Assembly: GCA_030656215.1 (NCBI GenBank)
Contig: JAUSOD010000091.1
Coordinates: forward strand, 40,356-104,355
Length of the DNA stretch: 64,000 bases
Direction of reading: 5' to 3'
Source: Azoarcus sp.
GTDB lineage: Bacteria; Pseudomonadota; Gammaproteobacteria; Burkholderiales; Rhodocyclaceae
Shown: in pieces, positions 29,410 to 38,179 of the stretch
Layout of the letters: each line of letters starts with the position of its first letter
Position numbering within the stretch: the stretch's first letter is position 1
Made by a program: the position numbers and the translations under genes
Notes under the pieces: generated by a model
Databases searched by the model: none
Told to the model about the DNA's origin: nothing
The model's input: the letters and a program-made list of their open reading frames with translations, nothing else

Positions 29410-29796
29410 TCACTGCCCGGGCTTTCCGGCCGCAGAGTCAGGCTTGCCACGCTTCTTGATCACAATCGGGTGCGCATGCCGGCTCAGGATGAAATCGGCA
29501 ATCACTTTGCCCCAGATGGTGACCCCGGCCATCGCGCTCCAGGTTTCGTAGTCGTAGCGCCCCGTCAGCACGCCGAAAATTACGGTCAGCACGATTGCTG
29601 AACCGACAAGGTTGATAGCTGCCGCGTAGGGCGCAAATTTCGCCGGGTTCGGCGGCGACTCACCACGCTTGAGTCCCACTTCGGAAAAATCCCGCTTGAT
29701 CACGATCCGCCACGCCCGCCGCAGCCAGAAGTAGGCAATCGGAAACAAGGCAAGAAACAGGATCCAGGTCAGGGCGACACTAATATCAAAAGGCAT
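29410..29796 (-). CDS. Hypothetical inner membrane protein, 128 residues
   Basis: I do not recognise the family with certainty. The protein has about three membrane segments (ISVALTWILFLALFPIAYFWL, YAAAINLVGSAIVLTVIFGVL and a weaker one at AMAGVTIWGKVIADFIL) and a basic C-terminal tail. It is co-directional with the symporter operon but separated from it by a strong terminator (29852-29888), so it is probably transcribed on its own. Confidence 0.65.
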   Translation of the reverse strand: MPFDISVALTWILFLALFPIAYFWLRRAWRIVIKRDFSEVGLKRGESPPNPAKFAPYAAAINLVGSAIVLTVIFGVLTGRYDYETWSAMAGVTIWGKVIADFILSRHAHPIVIKKRGKPDSAAGKPGQ

Positions 29797-29851
29797 ACGC
29801 TACTCCGTTCGGACGCGAAGCCAGATTCGGCCTCGGACCCGCAAGGTGCCA

Positions 29852-29888
29852 CAAAATAAAAAACCCCGCCATTCAAACCGGCGGGGTT
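29852..29888 (-). terminator. Rho-independent terminator of the symporter operon
   Basis: AACCCCGCC (29862-29870) pairs with GGCGGGGTT (29880-29888). On the minus strand the stem is followed by TTTTTTATTTT, so it ends the transcript of the symporter genes. Confidence 0.88.
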
Positions 29889-29945
29889 CCGCCCACACTG
29901 CCCGCCCCGAAGGGCGAACAGTGCAAGGCTGACTGCTTATGTTGC

Positions 29946-31802
29946 TTAGTGAGCGCCGTCGACCGCTTTGGCACCACGCGGAACACGAACGCTTTCAACC
30001 AGCGCTTGAATGTGCACCGGCGGCTCTTTGGTGACCTTATCGACCAGGAAGGCGACGATGAAGTTAACCATTGCACCGATGGCACCAAAGGCTTCCGGCG
30101 TGATGCCGAAGAAGGAGTTCGGGCCACCGATCAGATCGGTGAACTCGGTACCCTTCACGAAGAAGATGCCCTTGTGTGCAAACACGTAGAACAGGGTGAT
30201 GGACAGACCTGCCAGCATGCCGGCAATGGCGCCTTCCTTGTTCATCTTCTTGGAGAAGATGCCCATCAGGATCGGCGGGAACAGCGAGCTACCCGCAATA
30301 CCGAAGGCCAGGGCCACAGTACCGGCAGCGAAGCCCGGGGGGTTCAGACCAAGGTATCCGGCCAGCACGATTGCACCTGCCATCGAGATCTTGCCCGCCA
30401 TCAATTCACCCTTGTCGGTGATGTTGGGGTTGATCACGGTCTTGATCAGGTCATGCGACACGGCGGACGAAATGGCCAGCAGCAGACCGGCAGCGGTCGA
30501 CAGTGCAGCGGCCAGACCACCTGCGGCAACCAGCGCGATCACCCAGTTCGGGAGCAGCGCGATTTCCGGGTTGGCCAGCACGATGATGTCGGCGTTGACC
30601 GTCAGCTCGTTGCCCTTCCAGCCAGCAGCGTCAGCCTTGGCCTTCACATCGGCGTTCTTGGTAGCGTCGTTGTAGTACTGGATACGACCGTCGCCGTTCT
30701 TGTCTTCAAACTTCAGCAGACCGGTTTTTTCCCAACGCTTCATCCAGTCCGGACGCTCTTCATATACAAGGCTGGCTTCAGGTGCATAGAAGTCTGCATT
30801 GGATTTGAGCACTTCCTGATTGACCACCAGACGACCCTGCGCGTCCGGCTCAAGACCCACTGCCGTATTCACCGTGGCGTGCAGGTTCATCTTGGCCATT
30901 GCAGCAACAGCCGGAGCGGTCGTGTAAAGGATGGCGATGAACACCAGCGCCCAACCAGCCGACGAACGTGCGTCCTTGACCGTCGGAACGGTGAAGAAGC
31001 GAACGATCACGTGCGGCAGACCAGCGGTACCGATCATCAGCGACACGGTATACACGAACATGTTGAGCGTGCTGCCAGGCAACGACGTGGTGTACTCGCT
31101 GAAGCCGAGATCGGTCACCACCAGGTTGAGTTTGGACAGCAGCGACACGTCGGTACCGGCGATGCTCGAGCCAAGGCCCAGCTGCGGAATCGGATTGCCG
31201 GTGAGCTGCAGCGAGATGAAGATCGCCGGAACCGTGTAAGCCAGAATCAGCACGATGTACTGTGCGACCTGGGTGTAGGTGATGCCCTTCATGCCGCCGA
31301 ACACAGCGTACATGAACACGATCGCCATACCGATATAGATACCGGTATCGTTCGACACGCCGAGGAAGCGCGAGAACGCCACGCCCACACCCGTCATCTG
31401 ACCGATGATGTAGGTGATCGACGCGGTCAGCAGGCAGGCCACTGCTACCGTGCTGGCCGTCTTCGAGTAGAAGCGGTCGCCGATAAACTGGGGCACGGTG
31501 AACTTGCCGAACTTGCGCAGATACGGTGCCAGCAGCATCGCCAGCATGACGTATCCGCCGGTCCAGCCCATCAGGAACAGGCCGCCGCCGTAACCCATGT
31601 TGGCGATCAGGCCGGCCATGGAGATGAAGGACGCGGCAGACATCCAGTCGGCTGCCGTGGCCATGCCGTTGGTGATCGGGTGGACCCCGCCGCCGGCAAC
31701 GTAGAAGTCGCTCGTACTACCAGCACGAGCCCAGAAAGCAATCCCGAGGTACAGCGAGAAAGACGCGCCGACGAACAGGTAGGTTAGTGTTTGCAGATCC
31801 AT
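29946..31802 (-). CDS. Sodium/solute symporter large subunit (VC_2705/ActP-like)
   Basis: The 618-residue protein is a sodium:solute symporter (SSS family) with about 13 membrane segments. Typical stretches are DFYVAGGGVHPITNGMATAADWMSAASF, TSITYIIGQMTGVG-type sodium-site residues and YAVFGGMKGITYTQVAQYIVL. A hydrophilic insert of about 120 residues in the middle (VLKSNADFYAPEASLVYEERPDW and following) is characteristic of the VC_2705 subfamily, which pairs with a DUF4212 subunit. That partner lies 11 bases upstream. Organic acids such as acetate are likely substrates by relation to ActP, but this is not shown by sequence. Confidence 0.9.
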   Translation of the reverse strand: MDLQTLTYLFVGASFSLYLGIAFWARAGSTSDFYVAGGGVHPITNGMATAADWMSAASFISMAGLIANMGYGGGLFLMGWTGGYVMLAMLLAPYLRKFGKFTVPQFIGDRFYSKTASTVAVACLLTASITYIIGQMTGVGVAFSRFLGVSNDTGIYIGMAIVFMYAVFGGMKGITYTQVAQYIVLILAYTVPAIFISLQLTGNPIPQLGLGSSIAGTDVSLLSKLNLVVTDLGFSEYTTSLPGSTLNMFVYTVSLMIGTAGLPHVIVRFFTVPTVKDARSSAGWALVFIAILYTTAPAVAAMAKMNLHATVNTAVGLEPDAQGRLVVNQEVLKSNADFYAPEASLVYEERPDWMKRWEKTGLLKFEDKNGDGRIQYYNDATKNADVKAKADAAGWKGNELTVNADIIVLANPEIALLPNWVIALVAAGGLAAALSTAAGLLLAISSAVSHDLIKTVINPNITDKGELMAGKISMAGAIVLAGYLGLNPPGFAAGTVALAFGIAGSSLFPPILMGIFSKKMNKEGAIAGMLAGLSITLFYVFAHKGIFFVKGTEFTDLIGGPNSFFGITPEAFGAIGAMVNFIVAFLVDKVTKEPPVHIQALVESVRVPRGAKAVDGAH

Positions 31803-31813
31803 TTGTCGTCCTC

Positions 31814-32068
31814 TCAGTCTTCGTGCACGTCAAATTGGCGATCGATCTCGCCCATTCGCTTGGCGTAATAGAAGATGCATGCGATGAATACGTACATCGA
31901 GCCCTGGTGCGCAAACCAGAAACCCAGCGGATATCCGCCCAGGTGGATGTTGTTGAGCATCGGCGCAAAGAGGATGCCGGCGCCGAACGAGACCAGGAAC
32001 CAAACAATCAGGATCTTGGTCAAGAGTGCCAGCGTCGCCTTCCAGTAGGCTGCACTGTTGTTATCCAT
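31814..32068 (-). CDS. DUF4212 small subunit of the sodium/solute symporter
   Basis: The 84-residue protein starts at the ATG at 32068 behind GAGGAGA. It has two membrane segments (LLTKILIVWFLVSFGAGILFA and GFWFAHQGSMYVFIACIFYYA) and the DUF4212 core GGYPLGFWFAHQGS. It is first in the operon, with the symporter gene following 11 bases after its stop. DUF4212 members are small membrane subunits of such symporters. Confidence 0.92.
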   Translation of the reverse strand: MDNNSAAYWKATLALLTKILIVWFLVSFGAGILFAPMLNNIHLGGYPLGFWFAHQGSMYVFIACIFYYAKRMGEIDRQFDVHED

Positions 32069-32111
32069 AACGTCTCCTCTCAATTAATGTTGCTTGCTTT
32101 GCGGCAGGACC

Positions 32112-32153
32112 GGTCGAAAATCGACCAGCCGACAAAACTGCAGGCGGATTATA
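32112..32153 (-). promoter_or_regulatory. Candidate promoter and operator of the symporter operon
   Basis: A perfect -10 hexamer TATAAT (minus strand, 32153-32148) lies about 80 bases before the DUF4212 start codon. Just downstream, GGTCGA-AAA-TCGACC (32112-32126) is an exact inverted repeat that a repressor dimer could bind. No consensus -35 is seen 16-18 bases upstream, so activation may be needed. Confidence 0.4.
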
Positions 32154-32386
32154 GGAGTGCGGATCTTACTTCCGGCTTACAAAGCGAAACATGCCTGTCA
32201 GGTTTGCCCCGAGATCCGATCGCGGCTTCGCGCCGGGACGGGCGGGCACATGCAATGGCGGACAACCGGATGCGTCATGAGAAGCCGCCCGCACTGCCGT
32301 CGGGGTGACTTACAGGAAAACGCCGATGCCCTACAGCGATACCGGGTGCTAGGCTTGCCGGGGTTTTTCCTTCAGGCACAGGAGTC

Positions 32387-32845
32387 ATGATGTACAAGCA
32401 CATCTTCGTTGCGATCGACGACAGCCGGACTTCGTCCAAGGCGCTGGACGAGGCGATAACACTCGCTCGCCTGCACGGTGCCGTCCTTGAGATTGCGCAC
32501 GCGGTCGATGAGTCCATGGTGCAGTCGTTTGCCCCACACGGCGCGGCACTGGTCGATACCGGAAAACTGCAACACGCCATCCTGGATGGCGGTCGGGCCA
32601 CGCTCAGCGAGGCGGTGGCAAAGGCAGTTGAAGCCGGGGTGACGCCGCGGGAGCGCTTGCTTGTGTCGGAGGACCGCCATGCCGCCGATCAGATCGCGAC
32701 CGCCGTCACCGAATCTGGCGCCGACCTGCTGGTGGTCGGGTCCCATGGTCGACGCGGATTTCGCCGTCTGCTGCTGGGAAGCGTCGCCGAAAATCTCGTG
32801 CGCAAGATCGACATATCGGTGCTGATCGTCCGCGGCCACGCCTGA
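32387..32845 (+). CDS. Universal stress protein, single domain (UspA family)
   Basis: The 152-residue protein is one UspA domain: YKHIFVAIDDSRTSSKALDEAI at the N-terminus and DLLVVGSHGRRGFRRLLLGSVAENLVRKIDISVLIV at the C-terminus, with the complete ATP-binding G-x2-G-x9-GS motif. AGGAG stands just before two adjacent start codons (32387 and 32390). It is a single-domain protein, distinct from the tandem protein at 25533-26429. Confidence 0.93.
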   Translation: MMYKHIFVAIDDSRTSSKALDEAITLARLHGAVLEIAHAVDESMVQSFAPHGAALVDTGKLQHAILDGGRATLSEAVAKAVEAGVTPRERLLVSEDRHAADQIATAVTESGADLLVVGSHGRRGFRRLLLGSVAENLVRKIDISVLIVRGHA

Positions 32846-32870
32846 AGCACGCCCGACCGGAACCCGCCCG

Positions 32871-32908
32871 AAAAAACCCCCGCGTCCATCACGGAGGCGG
32901 GGTTTCAC
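32871..32908 (-). terminator. Terminator of icd
   Basis: A GC-rich inverted repeat with AAACCCC and GGGGTTT arms lies about 50 bases past the icd stop codon. On the minus strand it ends in TTTTTT. It also lies just after the convergent uspA-type gene and may serve both. Confidence 0.75.
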
Positions 32909-32956
32909 GGACTCAACAGCGATGAGGCCGACGACGCGCGTCGACCTTCCCTTTAC

Positions 32957-34201
32957 TTACATGCGGGCAATCATCGCATCGCCAAAGGCAGAGCACGACA
33001 GCTCGTTGGCACCGTCCATCAGGCGGGCGAAGTCATAAGTGACCTGCTTGTCGCAGATTGCGGCCTCCATCGACTTGATCACCAGATCTGCCGCCTCGGT
33101 CCAGCCCATGTGGCGCAGCATCATTTCCGCAGACAGGATCAGCGAGCCCGGATTCACCTTGTCCAGCCCGGCATACTTCGGCGCTGTGCCATGAGTGGCT
33201 TCGAAGCACGCGTACTGGTCCGAGATGTTGGCACCCGGGGCGATGCCGATGCCACCCACCTGCGCGGCCAGCGCATCGGAAATGTAGTCGCCGTTCAGGT
33301 TGGTCGTGACGATGGTGTCGTATTCGGCCGGACGCAGCAGAATCTGCTGCAGGAAGGCATCGGCGATCGCGTCCTTGACGATGACTTCACGGCCCGTCGT
33401 CGGGTTGGTGAACTTGCACCACGGGCCGCCGTCGATCGGCACGGCGCCGAACTCTTCCTGCGCGACCTTGTAGGCCGTGTCACGGAACAGGCCTTCCGTG
33501 AACTTCATGATGTTGCCCTTGTGCACGATGGTCAGCGACTTGCGGTCGTTGGCGATCACGTACTTGAGCGCGGCACGTACCAGACGGCTGGTGCCTTCGA
33601 TCGAGATCGGCTTGATCCCGATGCCGGAGGTCTCCGGGAAGCGGATCTTCTTGACCCCCATTTCCTTCTGCAGGAATTCGATGACCTTCTTCGCCCCTTC
33701 CGACTGGGCGGACCACTCGATGCCGGCGTAGATGTCTTCGGTATTCTCTCGGAAGATGACCATATTGGTCAGCTCGGGCTGCTTCAGCGGCGAAGGAACG
33801 CCCTTGAAGTACTGCACCGGACGCACACACTGGTACAGATCCAGCTCTTGGCGTAAGGCCACGTTCAGCGAGCGGATGCCGCCACCCACCGGCGTGGTCA
33901 TCGGCCCCTTGATGGACACCGAGTATTCCTTGAGGGCATCGAAGGTCTCCTTCGGCAGCCATTGGTCCGGGCCGTACAGCTGGGTAGACTTCTCACCCGC
34001 GTAGACTTCCATCCAGAAAATTTTCTTCTTGCCGCCGTAGGCCTTGTCGACTGCCGCATCGATGACCTTGAGCATCACCGGGGTGATGTCCACACCGATG
34101 CCGTCGCCTTCGATAAAGGGAATGATGGGATTATCCGGCGTTGCCTGACCCGGAACGATTTTCTGCCCACCGGCGGGCACCTTGATCCTGGATTCGCTCA
34201 T
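32957..34201 (-). CDS. icd: Isocitrate dehydrogenase (NADP-dependent)
   Basis: The 414-residue protein is the E. coli-type dimeric enzyme: [51 protein letters not shown], the SIxGTSR loop, [35 protein letters not shown] and [26 protein letters not shown]. The phosphorylatable serine corresponds to the serine in [13 protein letters not shown]. It makes 2-oxoglutarate from isocitrate in the TCA cycle. aceK, whose product phosphorylates it, is divergent across a 247-bp spacer. Confidence 0.97.
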   Translation of the reverse strand: MSESRIKVPAGGQKIVPGQATPDNPIIPFIEGDGIGVDITPVMLKVIDAAVDKAYGGKKKIFWMEVYAGEKSTQLYGPDQWLPKETFDALKEYSVSIKGPMTTPVGGGIRSLNVALRQELDLYQCVRPVQYFKGVPSPLKQPELTNMVIFRENTEDIYAGIEWSAQSEGAKKVIEFLQKEMGVKKIRFPETSGIGIKPISIEGTSRLVRAALKYVIANDRKSLTIVHKGNIMKFTEGLFRDTAYKVAQEEFGAVPIDGGPWCKFTNPTTGREVIVKDAIADAFLQQILLRPAEYDTIVTTNLNGDYISDALAAQVGGIGIAPGANISDQYACFEATHGTAPKYAGLDKVNPGSLILSAEMMLRHMGWTEAADLVIKSMEAAICDKQVTYDFARLMDGANELSCSAFGDAMIARM

Positions 34202-34372
34202 GTCTGCTCCCTCACTTGATTCTGGTTGGCTTCACACTACGGCGATCGTGCCTTGACGACCGGGACGAGCGGACTGGCTTGTTGAGGTCGGCCTGCCCTG
34301 CTGCCGGTCAATAATTATCGCCCAATTTCGGTGCATCCGAAAGAAAGCCCACGGGCTCGGCGCACCTTTGCG

Positions 34373-34387
34373 AATGATAAAATCATT
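34373..34387. promoter_or_regulatory. Inverted repeat in the icd-aceK divergent region
   Basis: AATGAT-AAA-ATCATT is an exact inverted repeat about 60 bases before aceK, in the AT-rich part of the spacer. It overlaps TAAAAT, a possible -10 element for aceK, so a regulator binding here could control transcription. No regulator can be named. Confidence 0.35.
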
Positions 34388-34448
34388 GCCCGGTGCAGAT
34401 CGATAGCCGGCGCAACATAGCTGGAAAAAACATCGATGGAGGTTCGGG

Positions 34449-36227
34449 ATGGAGGTATCGATGGGAGAGAACCCGGTCGCACAGGCAATCGCACAGACCC
34501 TGATCGAGGGCTTCAACAAGCACTACCGGATTTTTCGTGAGACATCACGCCGGGCCAAGGAGTTCTTCGAATCGGGCGAATGGCGGGCCCAGCTCGAATC
34601 GGTCCGCGAACGGGTGCAGTTTTACGACGATCGGGTGGACGAGACGGTACAGCGCTTGCACGGCGAGTTTGCGGCAGACTCGCTTGACGACACCACCTGG
34701 CAACAGGTCAAGCTGCACTACATCGGCATGTTGATCCGGCACAAGCAACCAGAGCTGGCCGAGACCTTTTTCAATTCGGTGTGCTGCAAGATCCTGCACC
34801 GGACCTATTTCAACAACGACTACATTTTTGCCCGCCCGGCGAGCTCGACCGAATACATCGACTCCTATCCGCCGGTGTATTCCAGCTACTACCCCCAGGA
34901 TGGCGGCCTGCGCCGGACGGTGAAGCGGCTCATCGAGGATTTCGACTGGCAGCGCCCGTTCGAGGACCTCGACCGCGATGTCGATTACATCGTCCGCACC
35001 GCCCTCGCCCATCTCGGCAGCTGGCCCGACATGGAGGTCAACTGCCAGATCCAGGTGCTTTATTCGGCGTTCTACCGCAACAAGACGGCCTACATCATCG
35101 GCAAGGCGGTCAACGGCTATCAGGAGTATCCGTTCACCATGGCGGTGCGCCACAATGCGGGCGCCATGCTCTATGTCGACGCCATCCTGTTTGATCCGTG
35201 GCGGATTTCGGTGCTGTTCTCGCTGTCTCGCGCCTATTTCATGGTCGACATGGAGGTGCCGTCCGGCTACGTGCAATTTCTGCGCTCGATCATGCCGAAC
35301 AAGCCGCGCAGCGAGCTCTACACCATGCTGGGCTTGGGCAAGCAGGGCAAGACCATGTTCTTTCGCGACCTGGTCTCGCACCTGCGCCACTCCAACGACC
35401 AGTTCATCATCGCGCCGGGCATTCGCGGCCTGGTGATGCTGGTGTTCACGCTGCCGTCCTACCCCTACGTGTTCAAGATCATCAAGGACGTTTTCGGGGC
35501 CTCGAAGAACATGGATCGGGCCACGGTGAAGCGCAAGTACCTGATGGTGAAGCACGTCGACCGCGTTGGCCGGATGGCGGACACGCTCGAGTTCTCGTAT
35601 GCGGCACTCCCCCTGTCGCGCTTTCACCCCGAGCTGCTCGAAGAGTTGCGCGCGCTGGCGCCGAGTTCATTCGAGATCGAAGGCGACTCGGTGATCATCA
35701 AGCACCTGTACATCGAGCGCCGCATGACACCACTCAATCTTCACCTCGAGCGGGCAGCCGACGAGGACGTGGAGCACGCGGTGCGTGAGTACGGCAATGC
35801 GATCCGGGAACTGGCGATTGCGAACATTTTCCCCGGCGACATGCTGTGGAAAAACTTCGGCGTGACGCGCTACGGTCGGGTCGTGTTCTACGATTACGAC
35901 GAAATCGAGTACATGACCGACGTGAACTTCCGCAAAATCCCGCCGCCGCCCTACGAGGATGCGGAGCTGGAAGGCGAGCCGTGGTACTCGGCCGGGCCGA
36001 TGGATGTCTTCCCCGAGGAGTTCGCCACCTTTTTGCTTGGCGCCCCGCGTGTGCGCAAGGCCTTCCTCAAGCACCACCGCGACCTGCTCGGACCAAAGTT
36101 CTGGCAGGACGCGCAGCAGAGCATACGCAGCGGCTATGTGGAAGACTTCTTTCCCTATCCGCTGGAATTGCGCTTTTGCAATCTGTATCGGTCCGACGAC
36201 CCGCCGACGGCTGCGCTTTCGGGCTAA
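34449..36227 (+). CDS. aceK: Isocitrate dehydrogenase kinase/phosphatase
   Basis: The 592-residue protein matches AceK through its whole length. The N-terminal regulatory region holds FNKHYRIFRETSRRAKEFFESGEW, FFNSVCCKILHRTYFNNDYIF and VLFSLSRAYFMVDMEVPS. The kinase-like domain includes the ATP loop FIIAPGIRGLVMLVFTLPSYPYVFKIIKD, NIFPGDMLWKNFGVTRYGRVVFYDYDEIEYMTD with catalytic and metal-binding aspartates, and DVFPEEFATFLLG. It phosphorylates and dephosphorylates isocitrate dehydrogenase, so isocitrate is diverted to the glyoxylate bypass on acetate. It is divergent from icd. Two ATG codons (34449 and 34461) each have their own GGAGG site. Confidence 0.97.
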   Translation: MEVSMGENPVAQAIAQTLIEGFNKHYRIFRETSRRAKEFFESGEWRAQLESVRERVQFYDDRVDETVQRLHGEFAADSLDDTTWQQVKLHYIGMLIRHKQPELAETFFNSVCCKILHRTYFNNDYIFARPASSTEYIDSYPPVYSSYYPQDGGLRRTVKRLIEDFDWQRPFEDLDRDVDYIVRTALAHLGSWPDMEVNCQIQVLYSAFYRNKTAYIIGKAVNGYQEYPFTMAVRHNAGAMLYVDAILFDPWRISVLFSLSRAYFMVDMEVPSGYVQFLRSIMPNKPRSELYTMLGLGKQGKTMFFRDLVSHLRHSNDQFIIAPGIRGLVMLVFTLPSYPYVFKIIKDVFGASKNMDRATVKRKYLMVKHVDRVGRMADTLEFSYAALPLSRFHPELLEELRALAPSSFEIEGDSVIIKHLYIERRMTPLNLHLERAADEDVEHAVREYGNAIRELAIANIFPGDMLWKNFGVTRYGRVVFYDYDEIEYMTDVNFRKIPPPPYEDAELEGEPWYSAGPMDVFPEEFATFLLGAPRVRKAFLKHHRDLLGPKFWQDAQQSIRSGYVEDFFPYPLELRFCNLYRSDDPPTAALSG

Positions 36228-36261
36228 GCCCGCGTCAGCCGCATGCTCACCTGCTCAAGTC

Positions 36262-36292
36262 GATCGGGCTCGCGACAAGCGCGAGCCCGATC
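36262..36292. terminator. Hairpin between convergent aceK and soxB
   Basis: GATCGGGCTCGCG (36262-36274) is followed by a 5-base loop and its exact complement (36280-36292). It lies between the ends of aceK and the sox operon. No T-tract follows on either strand, so it may act with Rho or protect transcript ends. Confidence 0.55.
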
Positions 36293-36345
36293 AAACTCGA
36301 ACACGCCCCGGAATGCAGACCAGGAGCCGCAATCCGGGGCCCCAC

Positions 36346-38070
36346 TCAGACTGACACGCCAGGATTGTCATCCATGCCCTTGAGCGTGGGCAGGTTGAGC
36401 GGGCGCTGGCTGATCACCTTCTGCGCGCGCAGGTAGTTCGCAACCACATCCCACACCGCCGGGCCGGCGTCCTTGGCTTCCTCCGACACCGGCGCCCAGC
36501 CCGCAACCTTGTAGGTCTTGCCCGGCTCGATGCGCTTGCCCTTGAGCATCATGTTGTCGATGCGCTTGCCCATCCCGGCGGTCGGATCGCAGCTGTACTG
36601 CAAACCGCCGACGCGCACCATGTCACCCCCTTGTTGATAGTAGGGGTCGGCGTTGAACAGGTTGTCGGCCACATCCTCGAGGATGGTCTTGATCATCTCG
36701 CCGCTCATATTGGTGAGCGTGGTCCACGGATAGGTGATCGCGGTCTGGTCGAGCAGGTGCTCCATGGTGATGGTGTCGCCCGGCAGCAGCGAGGTCCCCC
36801 AACGGAAACCGGGCGAGAACGCGATCTCGGCATCCTTCTCGGCGATCAGGGCATCGACGATGAGTTGGTCCCACGAACCATTGAAGTTGCCGCGGCGGTA
36901 GAGCATGCCTTCGCTTACCGCGAGCTTCTCGCTCAGCTTCTCGATGAAGGGCGCACGCACCTTGCTGATGAAGTCGGCCATTTCCTTGTCGGCCGGCAGC
37001 AGGTTGGCGAACACCGGCAGCAACTTGTAGCGGAAGTCCGCAACCTTGCCGTTGCGCACGTCGAAATCCATCACCCCGAGGAACTTGCCGTTGGAACCGG
37101 CATTGGTCACCAGGGTCTTGCCGCCCGGGTTCTGCACCACCGTGGGCGCGGGCATGCCGTCGTGAGTGTGGCCGCCGAAGATGGCATCGATGCCGGTGAC
37201 GCGGCTGGCCATCTTCAGGTCGACGTCCATGCCGTTGTGCGACAGCACCACCACCACCTGCGCACCTTCGGCACGTGCGGCATTGACCGCGTCCTGCATG
37301 CTTTGCTCCTGGATGCCGAAGCTCCAGTTCGGGGTCTGCCAGCGCGGGTTCGCGATCGGAGTGTAGGGAAAGGCCTGACCAATGATGGCGACCGGAATAC
37401 CGTTGATAACCTTGATCACATAGGGCTTGAACACCGGATCTTCAAAGTCGGTGGTCTTGACGTTCTGGGCCACGATGTCGATCTTGCCAGCGAAGTCCTT
37501 CTCTTCGATCTCCTTGACCCGCTCTGCGCCGTAGGTGGACTCCCAGTGCAGCGTCATCACATCCACGCCGAGCAACTTGCACGCATCGACCATGTCCTGC
37601 GCGTTGGTCCATAGTGCAGTGCCCGAGCCCTGCCAGGTATCGCCACCGTCGAGCAGCAAGGCACCCGGGCGGCTCGCCTTCATGTTCTTGACCAGCGTAG
37701 ACAGGTGCGCGAAACCGCCCACCTTGCCGTAAGTGCGCGACGCATCAACAAAGTTCAGGTAGGTGAAGGCATGCGCCTCGGCGCTGCCGGGCTTGATCCC
37801 GAAGTGCTTCAGAAAGCCCTCGCCCACCACGTGCGGAGCCTGCCCGAACATGCCACCTACGCCAAGATTGACGTTGGGCTCGCGGAAGTAGATCGGCAAC
37901 AGCTGGGCATGACAGTCGGTCATGTGCAGCAGGCTGACATTACCGAACCTGGGCAGGTCATACATTTTGGCGGCAGCGGCTTCGGCGCGGGCGATGTCGC
38001 TGTGCAGGGTCATGCCACCAGCCGCGGCAACGGCCAGGACTTGGAGGAATTCGCGGCGGTTCATGCTCAT
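36346..38070 (-). CDS. soxB: Thiosulfohydrolase SoxB
   Basis: From the ATG at 38070 the protein has 574 residues with a Tat signal (NRREFLQVLAVAAAGG). It belongs to the 5'-nucleotidase-like metallophosphatase family and shows SoxB features: LHMTDCHAQLLPIYFREP, DGGDTWQGSGTALWT, TLHWESTYG, VVVLSHNGMDVD and GGHTHDGMPAP, which hold the di-manganese ligands. In the periplasm it hydrolyses the terminal sulfonate from thiosulfate-derived groups on the SoxY carrier, releasing sulfate. It is the last gene of the cluster and is separated from soxX by 110 bases containing a terminator-like hairpin. Confidence 0.97.
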   Translation of the reverse strand: MSMNRREFLQVLAVAAAGGMTLHSDIARAEAAAAKMYDLPRFGNVSLLHMTDCHAQLLPIYFREPNVNLGVGGMFGQAPHVVGEGFLKHFGIKPGSAEAHAFTYLNFVDASRTYGKVGGFAHLSTLVKNMKASRPGALLLDGGDTWQGSGTALWTNAQDMVDACKLLGVDVMTLHWESTYGAERVKEIEEKDFAGKIDIVAQNVKTTDFEDPVFKPYVIKVINGIPVAIIGQAFPYTPIANPRWQTPNWSFGIQEQSMQDAVNAARAEGAQVVVVLSHNGMDVDLKMASRVTGIDAIFGGHTHDGMPAPTVVQNPGGKTLVTNAGSNGKFLGVMDFDVRNGKVADFRYKLLPVFANLLPADKEMADFISKVRAPFIEKLSEKLAVSEGMLYRRGNFNGSWDQLIVDALIAEKDAEIAFSPGFRWGTSLLPGDTITMEHLLDQTAITYPWTTLTNMSGEMIKTILEDVADNLFNADPYYQQGGDMVRVGGLQYSCDPTAGMGKRIDNMMLKGKRIEPGKTYKVAGWAPVSEEAKDAGPAVWDVVANYLRAQKVISQRPLNLPTLKGMDDNPGVSV

Positions 38071-38101
38071 GGTCTTGATCCTTGAATCGCGGATAAAGTG
38101 G

Positions 38102-38117
38102 AATATCGACAGATATT
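38102..38117. promoter_or_regulatory. Inverted repeat upstream of soxB
   Basis: AATATC-GACA-GATATT lies between the soxX-soxB hairpin and the soxB start, in AT-rich DNA. It could be an operator or part of a promoter private to soxB, which is an inference from position. Confidence 0.3.
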
Positions 38118-38132
38118 GATGAACGAAGGCGG

Positions 38133-38168
38133 AAAAAAGGCCCGATCCGATCGTCGGGCCGGGCCTTT
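38133..38168 (-). terminator. Terminator-like hairpin between soxX and soxB
   Basis: On the minus strand AAAGGCCC and GGGCCTTT pair around a 17-base loop that can itself form an alternative stem, and TTT continues the run to TTTTTT. It lies 12 bases after the soxX stop and can reduce transcription into soxB. Confidence 0.65.
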
Positions 38169-38179
38169 GAGCAAGTGGC

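Noticed and set aside
29949..31787. Long plus-strand open frame of 612 residues antisense to the sodium/solute symporter
   Set aside because: It is a shadow frame; the minus-strand protein has clear membrane segments and family motifs.
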